Positions 37,610 through 48,892 of a DNA stretch of 64,000 bases are shown here, piece by piece. The DNA comes from Stichopus chloronotus. Its lineage: Eukaryota > Echinodermata > Holothuroidea > Aspidochirotida > Stichopodidae. How positions within the stretch are numbered: the first letter of the stretch is position 1; every line of letters starts with the position of its first letter. The stretch covers positions 19,885,111 through 19,949,110 of the forward strand of contig CM037836.1 in the NCBI GenBank assembly GCA_021234535.1. Direction: 5' to 3'. The translations under genes and the position numbers were made by a program. A model generated the notes under the pieces. That model was not told where the DNA came from and did no database searches. It saw only the letters and a list, made by a program, of their open reading frames with translations.

Positions 37610-39638
37610 CATATTTTATGTTGGCATTAAGTATTTCATGACAACATTCAATTGACTTTAAGTCCATGTCGACATTAAATCGATAACGTCAGCCTTTGAA
37701 ACTGTGTTCTGATTATTGCTTTCTCACGTGGTGATGTTTATGTCAACATGTGTTTTATCTGTGTATTTAATGTAAAGCATTAAGTCAATTTAATGTCAGC
37801 GTCAAATCGGTTCAGATATTCACGGCCAACCATACACGTACAGTATACCTTAGTGAAAGTTTGGATCCGGGCATCACTACCAGTTTCATAACTGCTTGCA
37901 TGGTATGGTGACATCGTCATTCAGGTACTCGATGCAAAGAAGTACAAAAACTTGTGTGTGAAACTGCAGTCGAGAATCGGAGGAATTGACAACCTGCAAG
38001 TGACAGCTTTGATGAGGTGAGGTGGAGGGGGGGGGGGGGGGGGGGTGAGGTTGTTTTCCATATCTCAATGGTAAATACGTATAGTTCGTGGGAAGATCGA
38101 TTTGGAGTTTTTTTTTTACTTCGCAATACATATCTATTACTAACTGATGGACATGCATGTACCTAAATGTTTTGTTCTTGAAACTGTCGAATCCCGTCTA
38201 TTCACCGTCTTTTGAATTATAGTAGAATTCCAATATAGGCTGCACTTTCTTCAATTGATGCCCAGATCAAACTTACGACTTATCAAACATCCAATAGTCA
38301 AATACGAAGAAAAAGGGAAATAAAACACGCCAATTTTGTAGAGAACTGACGTTTGTGCTTTCAGAAATAAAAAAGTAACCATTGTTGGAAGTTCAGTTTG
38401 ATATGTTTATCTTATTTTCAGTATAAAGGTGTTTGTCCTAAGTTTACATGTCAAATACACAATACACTCTTTAATTAAAAAAAAAAACAATATCAGGCGT
38501 TTATGGACAAAATCATTTTATTCGTATTTTGTCAGTATTTCTACTTGTATTTCGTTATAACATGTAGCTTTGTAAGGAATATGGAGCTAGACTGCTTCGT
38601 TAAAAATGGCATATCATGCTTAATGTTAAGGTTAAGAAAAATAATTTGATAATGAAAAAGAGACTTTCATGACCTTTTTGGTGAATGAAAACGATACCAC
38701 GTTTTTTCATCATGGGTGATGAAGGGGAGGGGGGGGGGGGCGTCGCTGGTACTGAGCTCGGAACTTTTCGCTCTCCTGCAGTGCCATGGAATCATAACAA
38801 ATATTGGATCTTCAGCGGTTGCGAATTTTTATCTCCAATAAACGAATATTTTTGTTTTATTTATAACCATTTTTTTTTTCAGTTGAAGAGTCGTAACTCA
38901 GTAATAGTATGCCCAATTGAGGTGATTGTGAGTCAAAACGTTCCTTGTAAACCATCCAGTATAGGTTTGTTTAAAAAGAGTGTAAAAAAAGTCAATTTTG
39001 CACCGTAATTGGGCAACTAAAAAAAAACAAATATGATCCTTTTTAGGCTAACTGGAGGACCTGCTTCCTATGCATATCTATGGACCGACTGATTTGAATC
39101 CTGGTTTAAGCCTTGATAGGGCAACAACCCTCCCCTATACCCCTCCCCGGAGGATGAATAAATTGCCACAGCCTCCTGGCAGATGTTTTGTATATGATAA
39201 AGGGCACTTACAGTAAATGTAAAGGATTCACCCTATAGATGATCATTCTTATACGAAATGAAGCAAGAGGTGGGAAATGTAAAACATCAAATCAAACAAA
39301 TTTTCAGAACTCACTGTAGTGTTTTACGACGTATGCTTTTCTTGGCCAGGTACTATGGAGGGGGGGGGGGGTGTTTGAACCTGATGAACACCCTCCTTGT
39401 CTACGCACCTCGGTTTAAATATTGGGATCTCGTCCCCATTTGGCCAAATGTTACCTATTTTTTCAAGTTACTGTCATGGCACAAGGGAAAAAATCTTAGC
39501 AATTTTCTTTCCGTAGAAATGGTCACCCGTTTTCTAGAAATTCTACTAAAACTTCTGAGTCGAAGAGTTGCCTATGTCGAAACCAGGTTTCATTGTTTAT
39601 AACGTATGTAGTAAACACAGGGTGTTAGATGAACCACC
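37610..39638. other. Intergenic DNA between the esterase and C1orf43 genes
   Basis: No gene recognised. It contains the longest homopolymer of the window, a G19 tract at 38027-38045, and further G tracts at 38729-38740 and 39360-39371. Repeated ATTCAATTGAC / AAGTCAATTTAATG / GACATTAAATCGAT motifs sit at about 37640-37810. The C1orf43 promoter should lie in the last few hundred bases. Confidence 0.45.
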
Positions 39639-42600
39639 ATGGCGGACTCCAAACTAGCGTTGCTCCCACCAACCCTTGTCTTGATTTGCGGTGTCGCTTT
39701 GTTGGTATGAACTGTTATATGAAATCATAAAGAGCCTATTTAGATCTGCTAACATTTGTTTTGCATGAGCTCAGCCTACGGCCGTGCCTGCATGTATTAT
39801 CGATCATGCACAACTATTGGCATAGAGTAGACATAATAATATGTTTTAGACGTGTTCAGTACAGTTGACCTAACATTATGCCTAGCTTTTGGGCTAAGTT
39901 ATGCCAACACACAATGCAAGTATTCGCGTTGGAAAAAAAGGTCATGACGAAGCCAAAGTGGAAATATTTTTGTTCAAGTTAAAACATAACCTGAATATGT
40001 CTTACTCATATGCAATTATGAAGTAAACAAATAGGGGCCAAACCTAGTAGCAGGAACACTGAACTGCTCATTGCTACTGTTGTAACTGCAGTTCAGTACC
40101 TTTCTTATATTTAGCAAGTAAGATCCTACTTGTAAAGTCTAACACAGGCATCGTACATGGGGGCATGTAAGTGACAAATTAGTATAGTATCACAGTGGCC
40201 AACGCTCTAACTGGGTATCCACTGTGTATGTGGCCAGCCAGGACCTGGGCTCCTTAAAATATACCTTCTGTTAGACTTCAATCTCATTTTGAAGTCATCG
40301 CAAGACTAAGACCTATTGCTTGGCATGTTAATATATTCCTAAGGTATCCTACGTGTGAGAATGACAATGAAGTTTTCTTCTGTGTGGATGTATTGTAAAA
40401 TTTATCACATGTGCAGTGTACCGTTTGCTGGATCAGAATAGCAAACTAATAATCTCAGAATCGGGTCATGACATCTTCATTTGGGTTCGGTACCCTTGTA
40501 CCTGATAAAACACTTCAAATTATGCTCAATAATTCACACCAATTACTGTTCTGTCAAAATCACAAAGTATATTCGAAAATGATAAGATTTCATGCACTTG
40601 GTTTAAAACTTACAAATCAGAAAATAATGGCCTTGTGTAGCATACAAAAATTGATACAGTTTTTGCATTGATTTCACATAGCCTAATAGCCTAATATCAC
40701 ACATTGATAATTCTTCAATCAGACAACTTTGGAGTATCCAGAACTAAGACATGATTTTGTGAATAATACCTATAGACCCAGATACAGGTAGAAAAGAGTA
40801 GGGTAGGAAATTTGGGATAAAAATGTAGGAGTTTGTCAACAGACTTGTTCTACCTCATGGACTATTGTACCACTGGTTGGGCTATTGTTATTACTGTACT
40901 TGTACCACAGGATCATACAGTATAACAAAATGAACGGTTGCTTACATGTAGGAGCACAATGTACAATATTGATGTAGGTTTCATTGAGCTTCAGCTTTTG
41001 AAGTTTATATCGCAAACATGAATTAAATGTGATTTCTTTTGAGGCTAACATTTGCATTCTCTGTCTATACAGACACTGTTCTCATTGTCACTGTTTGCGA
41101 AACGACAAATTTCTCGAGTGACACTTAGATCAAGGAGAGGTGCCCATTACCCAATTGGGCAAAATGCCCCTCGTAGCCTTCAGCGAGAGATCAACCGGCG
41201 GTTAGAACAAATTGACCATATAAAGTATGAGTCAAAGCTGCTGGCAGAGGATGATTACAGACATGCCAAAGGTGATATCAGCGGAGGTAGGAAGCCATAC
41301 AATGACTTCACAGTATAGTTAGCATCAACAAATTACCAGTTTTGTGTTGTCATGCTGCAACTATGACTTAGCTTGTCATTTGAAATTTTGGGAAAATGTA
41401 TTCTTTATAGTTTTCTGAAGTGCAATGGTACTGTAATTCTATCCACAGGACTGATGTGAAGATTTCTAAAAAGTTTTGTTTTGATACTGTAATTAGTAGC
41501 AACTTGCATGGGTGGAAAAGTTGAGCAGCTAGGAGGCTCCTTCCCAGAAACTTTGTGTCTTCAGGTGGACATTTGCGTGTTTGGAGGGAAAAGTTGGCAT
41601 TTTCCTAAAGTTCAGAAGTATAGTAGTATCACTAGAAATTGCAGAAATTTTAGACTTCCTTTTAAGGAAATAACATAGCACTGGTACTGTGACTTGTCAT
41701 GTACTACTGGAAGAATTACCAAATTGTGCTATTGTACAGTACTTGCTGAGTGCTTTTTGGTCAACAGATTTTCAAATGATATTCATTTGTTTATAGTATT
41801 GTTTTTCTTGTGATAGTATTGACAGAAAGGAAAAAAAAAAATTGTTCTCTGTCTTATCCCTACAGGACATACGAATTTATTGTGTTGGCAATTTGCATGT
41901 AGCAGAACTACCTGTATTTGCATTGATTGCTTAATATGGAAGCATAAATTTACTTGTTGCCAGAACTGAACAATTGAACATCTGCTGTAATGTATTATGT
42001 GGTAAAATTTTTCAGCTTCCCTTGATTTATAAAAAAAAATCATCAAATCATCTACATCAGTGGTTCACAAAATTTTTTAGACTACTGCTGCCCTCAGTTA
42101 CCTTGAAGTGCACCAATGCCCCCCCCCCCCAACCTTTCGTCTTACCATTTGTACAGTAATTAGCGTCTCAAAAATATTCATCTGTTTGTTTGCAAGACCA
42201 ACAACACCCTGCAACCAACAACAAACCTGCATTACAGTATAGAAAAATTGCAGAGGAAATTGGAGTTAAGGGTTGAGTTTCTACAGTCATGATGCAATTT
42301 TGGATAATGTGGATCACAATATTCATATTGGAGGGGATAGGGTGAATGGGTTGGAGGGAAAAACAAACTAGGAGACAAACTATTATACTATAAATTAAGA
42401 TTGATGCTATAAATTGCTACTGTTATGTTTTGTAGTTGCCAGGGACCCTCAAATCAGGGCCAAAGTCCACATCCCAATCCACATGATGTCTGTAATGCTC
42501 ACCTGGGGCTTCTCAACATGGGGGCGAGGGTATAGTAATTACCACTGTGAGAATCACTGGTCTAAATACTGTCCAACTTTTCCCTGGAGTAAAGCAATTT

Positions 42601-45600
42601 AAAACAAAAAAAGAACTAAGGTAAAATATATACACGTACAGTACAGAATGCACCATCGCTGTCACCACAGATGGTACAGTAGGCTACTGTTTTTTGTTTT
42701 TTTTTCTTCAAAAACATGCAATCATGATGGTGTTCCTCGCAATAGACATTTACTATATAAGGATTTTATGTTTTACATTTTTTGTTGTCATCTTACAGAA
42801 AAGTGTTCCTATATTTACAGGCTGAAAGCTTTGGATGCTTACAAGCAATTTGGTGAGTGATGATGTTTCTTCTCTACTGTATGTTGTACTTCTGCAATCA
42901 TAATAACTGAATTATACTGTACCGTAGTTCCCCTATATACTACAGAAGCCATACAGTCAGTAAGACTACTTGTATCATGAGACTATATGAAGTATGTCTG
43001 TACATGCTATGTAAACTCTATGTACAGGAAATATTTTAAAGTAATGTTTTAGATGGATTAAAATATTTGCTGGTATTTCTTATACAGCGTGTACTATTAA
43101 TTTATTGTGTTGCATACAGAACTGATTTCTTAACAGAATTACTGTAGTCATATAATACACAGAAATGTACTGTACACTGTGAAGTTTTCTTGTCTTCTAA
43201 CGTTCATGTATTGTGTGCAAAACTGAGTGTGTTGCCAAAAGTCAGTGCACTGTATCTAGTGAGCAATTTTGAAATTTAAGACATTACATTTTAAGCCAAA
43301 CAACTAGAGGTGCAAACAAACACTATAAAGTGAACTAATCAAAAACCTAAATTTGGTAATCGTGCTAGCAGTTCAGTCCTTGTCATTGATACCTCAGAGA
43401 AAGTGTTAAATCATGGAGGTAAAGAAGAGAAGGAGAAAAATCCTTTTGAACTTATCAGAGTTACTGCCAGTATCGTATAATGTGGATTAAAACACTGAAT
43501 GCATCTTTGGGCTATATAACAATTACTCTTGTTTTGTGTAAGGTATGACATAATGCAGTCATGGGTTCACCGTATGGTCTACCGTGCGATGTATAGATCA
43601 ACTGTTTTGCTCCTGTTGTGTACATACAAATGGTCAGCAGGAGATGAGCGACATCAACCAACATTTTACATTGACTTTGAAGAATAAACATGGACAAATC
43701 TGGACAGTATTAGCAGGCAATGAAGCTTAGTCCGAAGCAATCTAGTACAAACAAATGTTGCAAATGTTGTTGGTGTTTCATCAAGACTATTTTACTCTAG
43801 AGTAAAGTAACAAATATATGTAACTTTAAGACGGTTGTAGATGCAAACTTTTCTGCCAGTAGTAATTCCCTTCACAGCAATCAACTGCACATCACTTTGC
43901 ACGCAATGTATACTTTGCTTCATGATCAGCCGATTTGTTTCAATCGCATCTTCTGAAGGCGGTAGACACTGATTGTACTGTACATACTACAATGGCCTCC
44001 CATGCCTCCATAGTTGCTTGTAATCATTTTCGAAGGGTGTAAGCCGTCATTGGCACCCTAAGCCGTACTCATCCCCCATGAATTGAAATTAATCACGCAG
44101 GAGAAAATCTTATGGGATTAGCATATTAAACTTTATGATTCATCTCCTTCTCTTCTCACCCTGATTGTCAAGGATACTGCAGTAGCATTCTGAATGATGG
44201 TTTCTTGTCCCAAATCAGATCCTTTGCTAAACATCTATCAGTGTCTACTTCCTCTTCCATGCACAGATGAACTAGTGAAAAAGGTTGAGCCTCGTCTGGT
44301 AAGAACACCCGACTGCAGCGTCAGGAAGTTTGTCCTCCAAGTGCGAGAGTCTCCAATCACCCCAATGAAAGGGGCCAGCAGCAACCTGTGCAAGGCATTC
44401 ATCGATGCCTATGAGCATGCAAGGTATAGTTACAAGGTAAGGTGCTAAACACAGTGTTCACAATTGTGACGTAACCATTTTGACAGAACCACTGAGACAC
44501 TCTTCAGTTAATACAGTCCTCAGCGACGATTGCTACCGTAAAAAAAGCTCATCCATGGATGTCTGGATCTGAAGGGATGAAAGAAAATAGCTTGTAAGGA
44601 AATATTTTCAAATTGATGATTCTGTTTGTCTGTTGCAGCGAAGTTCTGTTGTGCAGATCACCTTGAATTGCCTGTTTTTGTTTAGTCATTAATTCTGTAA
44701 TGCACACTACAATCAGAGACTTGAACAGTCACAATTCAATAACTGAAGTATTGTTGAAGTAGCAGCTTAACATTAACAGGGGATCATGCAGTTCTGCTTT
44801 GATGGCAGACCATTTATATTTTTCTCTCAGAAAAGTTACCACAAGATCACAGTAATTTCATGATGTTTGATTTTGCATCAAAGAAGTCATTTTGAGAAAG
44901 GTAAATTAAAATAGTGACTATTAACACAACAAGCTTCAGTCAACATTTGGAATCAATAGACAGGAGTCCAAGTTACTTAATCAATCTGTTCACCCTGCCA
45001 TGGTTCCCTCAACGGTGAGGTACAGTGTATCCTTGAACTCATACCAGTGCTGTCAGGGAGTGGATGGAGGTGGTGTCATTTGAAGCAATGAAGCTTAGCA
45101 ACCAGCAGGTTCATGGTTCTATTCCCGGCCTGGGTCACTGTAAGAAGGGTTTTTCTGTCCAAGTGTAATCAACCTTTTCTATCTGAACTGACCTTTTGAA
45201 AAAAGATACCAAATTTGATCCAAAATTCTGTAGTTTGTAGTCACCCAACATTAAGTTGTACTGTAATATATAAGCAACAGGCTCCCTCTGCACTTGTGTA
45301 GTCACTTAGGTTCATAAAATAATTTTCTGTCAAGGCCTGAATTATTGTAACTTTATATGATCCCCATATTTTAGGGCTGCATAGCATAGTTCAATGTCAC
45401 TGAAGTAATGCACTGTAAGCATTGCTATGAATTCAAGGCATATCCATTCAAGCCATTTTGATGAAGACCAGCAGGAAATTGCAATGAAGCTGTTTGCCAG
45501 TAGTTACTGCTGCGGATGATGCACACTACAGTAGTACTGCAGCAGGTCTTACACTAGAAGGGAGCAGATAAGAAAGACTTCTCTGGTATTTCTGTGTATT

Positions 45601-47609
45601 TCATCATCGGAGCACCCCGGTATTTGAAATGCATCACCATGGTGTTTGTCTCAGCAGTACTTCAATCGCTGTTTGTGTTACTAAACCTCAGCATTGACAT
45701 TTTTCAGTCAGCCATGTATGGCCAACATGAAAGCCATGTGAGAGACATCAGCTGTCGGGAGATAATGAATAGCAACAATTTAAAGCAGCAGCCGAGTTAT
45801 AGCAAGTCTGGTGGATCAGTCTTCTCTATTTCTTTCCTTTCAATTTAGATTTTTGCTGAAGCTGAGTATAACAACTACATGGCATTACTTCATGAGCTAT
45901 TAAGCAGGTTGGTGTATATTTAAATTTACTAAATTGTCTTTGTTTCTTATCAGCATTATAATCTGAGTACGAAAGCAGGGTACAATGACAAGGTGCTGAG
46001 TACACCCTGACTTCACAGCTCACAAGTTCCAAGACAAGCACTTGATTTTAATATTCTTTGAATGTTAGTTCAGAAAACAAGTACCACTGCATGCAATGTA
46101 GCGTGGCATATGGACTAGTTCAGTGGAAGTGTTTCTCATGTTTCAAGCTAGGAATTTTTTTTTCATCATTTGTGAGAATGCTCAACCTGGATTGCCAGAC
46201 ATGCAGTATGGCTTGACAAATTTAATGATCTCAGTTTCCATTGCCACGTTGCATGACCTCCTACCCATCACTTCAAAAATTGGTGTTAGCAGTGCCTTTT
46301 GGTTCCTTGTGTTAACACCGGAACCTGTGCAGTCAAGTTGGCATAGGTATGTGTGTTTGTGGATGTGACTCATAAGAATGCAAGGTGTGATGCATGATAA
46401 CTAAACAACGGATTTTTCAATTTTTCTGAAACTTGGTGTGTGTAGTTGTGTGTGTGTGTGTATGGCATTGAGTTGATGTGCTCTATTGTTTTTGGCAGAG
46501 GTCAAATGTCATTGGGATCACCAGAAGCAAAAAGTGAATTTCTTAGGGTTGCTATAACTTGCTGTCTATAATTCAGGTGGTGACATAATTTTAGGATAAA
46601 ATAGATTGCTAGGAGGAGAAAATATGGTAACATTAATCTCATTAATATGAAAGGATCAGAATGTCAGAAAATGATGTTACTGATATCTCTCCAACAAACA
46701 TTTTTGGATGGCACTATGGAAAATTTTGTTTGTCTATTAGCATATATGATGACCTTATTTATCCCCTCTTGACCTCATTTGACCTTTGAAACCTTTTTGT
46801 CATGCATTGATAGTTGTTGTTACAACAAACCAAAGATCCAATTATACTATCTTCTAATGATGCTCCTAAGTCAAGTTACTGACATTTGAGTGAAAACTCA
46901 TGATGTGCATGAAAGTGCAGCAGCACAGGTTGTGTTGAATACACACTCAGTGTATGTATATATGCACAGGTATGCAAGTTGTTGTGTGATTGCTCCTGCA
47001 TAGAAGGTATGCACACAAAGCTACTGTACTGTACTTTTAGTAAAAGGGAATGGAATCATTCTTCCATCCACATCATCAGGACCTAGTTGGGTTGATCTAA
47101 ATTAATCTTGCTAAAAAGGAAAAACTCAATGGTATGAGCATTCTATGATGTATGATAGGTAGGCTGCCAGATGACCTCGATTTACACTGCTGCCCTGTAA
47201 ATTCAGACCTCCTTATCTGAGGCTGGGTTTGAAGTTAAAACATCTTCACACAAGGAACCATAGTGCCCTTGGACTCTTGTCTTGAGTTTTAACTTCATCT
47301 GCAGAAATTGTTCATTTCCACAGTTTTGCTGCCTTTCTCTCACACAGTTTGAAACCAAAGACATACAAGAAGAAGAAGCTCGCCCAACAGTTCTCCCAAA
47401 GTTCAGCATCCCATCGGGGCAGCTTTGATCGCATTTCAACTACGTCCACAGTGGAGAGCAGACACACCCACTCAGGTAGCAGAGGCAATAGGTCATCGAC
47501 AAGGGACAAAAGCAATGCAGAGTTTGCAATGAAAACGAGGAAGTCACTCAATCCAGAAGGATCTCTGTCGGGTTCTGAGAGGAGGCTGACAGAGACACAG
47601 CAACTGTGA
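39639..47609 (+). CDS. C1orf43: C1orf43 (NICE-3) family membrane protein, complete, six exons
   Basis: Homologue of human C1orf43, a small single-pass membrane protein of poorly defined function. Coding exons are 39639-39704, 41073-41286, 42799-42852, 44267-44436, 45849-45907 and 47348-47609, joined in frame (phases 0, 1, 1, 0, 2) into 274 aa (human 253). One hydrophobic segment at about residues 9-30 ends at FAKRQISR, matching human FVKRQIMR. It is followed by SRRGAHYPIGQNAP, IKYESKLLAEDD, YRLKALDA and DAYEHARY, each with a close human counterpart. The last ~90 residues are serine- and lysine-rich and poorly conserved. The start ATG sits in ACCACCATGG, a good initiation context. Exon 2 could also splice 18 bases earlier (AAAG|GTGATA) in the same phase; the longer form fits the human length better. 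Intron 2 carries a hAT relic and intron 4 a possible SINE. Confidence 0.94.
39705..41072. other. C1orf43: C1orf43 intron 1
   Basis: No repeat with clear ends and no nested gene. The ATCTCAGAA..CG.GTC.TGACAT segment at about 40454-40475 recurs in diverged form at about 59637-59662, hinting at another dispersed repeat. Confidence 0.5.
42058..42559. mobile_element. hAT relic with CAGTGGTTC ends, in C1orf43 intron 2
   Basis: The left end is CAGTGGTTCACAAA and the right end, read inward, CAGTGATTCTCACA (11 of 14 match). CAGTGGTTCTCAA-type ends are common in hAT elements of the Charlie/Tip100 kind. The flanking 8-mers ATCTACAT (42050-42057) and GTCTAAAT (42560-42567) match 6 of 8. The ~500-bp interior encodes no transposase, so this is an old non-autonomous copy from a different family than copies 1-4. 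Confidence 0.65.
42853..44266. other. C1orf43: C1orf43 intron 3
   Basis: AT-rich intron sequence with many TACTGTA motifs. Nothing else identifiable. Confidence 0.5.
45050..45210 (+). repeat. Possible tRNA-derived SINE in C1orf43 intron 4
   Basis: TGTCAGGGAGTGG near 45051 resembles a Pol III A box and GGTTCTATTCC at 45115-45125 matches the B-box consensus GGTTCGANTCC at 10 of 11 positions. The ~64-base spacing is longer than in a tRNA, and no cloverleaf forms, so this is not a tRNA gene. A body follows, but its 3' end is unclear. Confidence 0.35.
45908..47347. other. C1orf43: C1orf43 intron 5
   Basis: Contains a short (GT)n run at about 46436-46461. The overlapping frames at 46123-46373 on both strands are judged to be chance. 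Nothing else identifiable. Confidence 0.5.
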
Positions 47610-48886
47610 GATGTTAGGTGCAATTATAGAACTTAAAAACAGTTGTTACGAAAGGGAGGAAGTGTTTAAGTCCATTAGCAACTAGAAACAGTACTCTGTG
47701 GTGATAGTAGTGAATATGTGGCTTCTGGTTTTTTTTGTTTATATTGTATGTACCTTATATTGTACCTTATCTGAGTGACCTTGTGCTCACAGCTGCTTAA
47801 AACCAGTAAATTGTTAACAAAAGGAATCCTTGTGAGAGATTGACCTTATTTGTAGTGTATGACCTACAATTTTAAGAGAAAGTTGAAAAAGAATGGTGCA
47901 TCCTAGCATGTATAATTCTCGCATATAGTGTAAATTTTGAAATGTCATCAGTATGAAATATCTGTCTGAAAGTATATTCTTTCTTTGAATTTTGTTCGAG
48001 TGTAATATACAGTGGCTTGATTGCGTCTCTATCTCAAACAAGTGCTGAGAGCACCTAGCAAATACTTTGCTTTTTCTACTGAAAACCCAGCCAGAGGCCA
48101 CTAGAACAGGAATTTGAGAGTGTTTGGTCATGCAAAATACTGTGTCTTGGCAAAATTTCTGGAGGACTGGAGGCTTTGACGCATGAAACCAGGATCAACA
48201 CCCGACAATACTGGTTGCCATGGTGATTATAGTTTCATTCTTGGTTATCAAAAACACAAAGCAATGAGCACGTAGACTGCTGGACATTGAGCCATTTATA
48301 CTTCATCTCCCAATCAAATTTAAGACTATCAGGAAAGGAAACTGCAATGACAATTCATAATACTTTGCCTGAGTCCAGAATAGTTGCCACTGTTATACCA
48401 CTTTCAATTGTCTCTCAACATTGCCTGTCAACATTGTCAACAATTTCACAACTTCGCTGAATAATAGACAATGGAGTTGAACTGTGGAGACAAAATATGT
48501 TCCTGGTCAGTTTCCTTATATTATGAACTATATATCAGCCCATAACCTGTGAACACTGGCAGTACGAATTTGTTTTCTTGTCTGCTCCTGTATCTTAGTA
48601 TCAACTGCATAACTATTTCGGTCCTTAAAGGGGTTCATTGAGTTTGTTCACAAAATTTGTCATATTTTGTAACACTTGTTGATTCCTACTCATGTGTTGA
48701 TGGTAAAGTATCAAACTAACAGATCCTGAAGATCTGACACACAGCAGCAAAAGCAATAGGGTAATTAATGATCAAAATCACCTATTGCAAATCTGCGACC
48801 AGACACTTCTTACCATAAAGTAATAAGACATAGGTAACCCCCTGTTCATATGAAACTGAGATTTTTCCCCTTTCAGTAACAGTCAG

Positions 48887-48892
48887 AATAAA
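48887..48892 (+). terminator. Candidate C1orf43 polyadenylation signal
   Basis: AATAAA about 1.3 kb past the stop codon at 47609. I noticed no earlier canonical hexamer, so this predicts a long 3'UTR. Variant signals could be used instead. Confidence 0.35.

Noticed and set aside
45050..45130. tRNA gene
   Set aside because: A good B box but wrong A-box spacing and no cloverleaf or anticodon stem; treated as a possible SINE.
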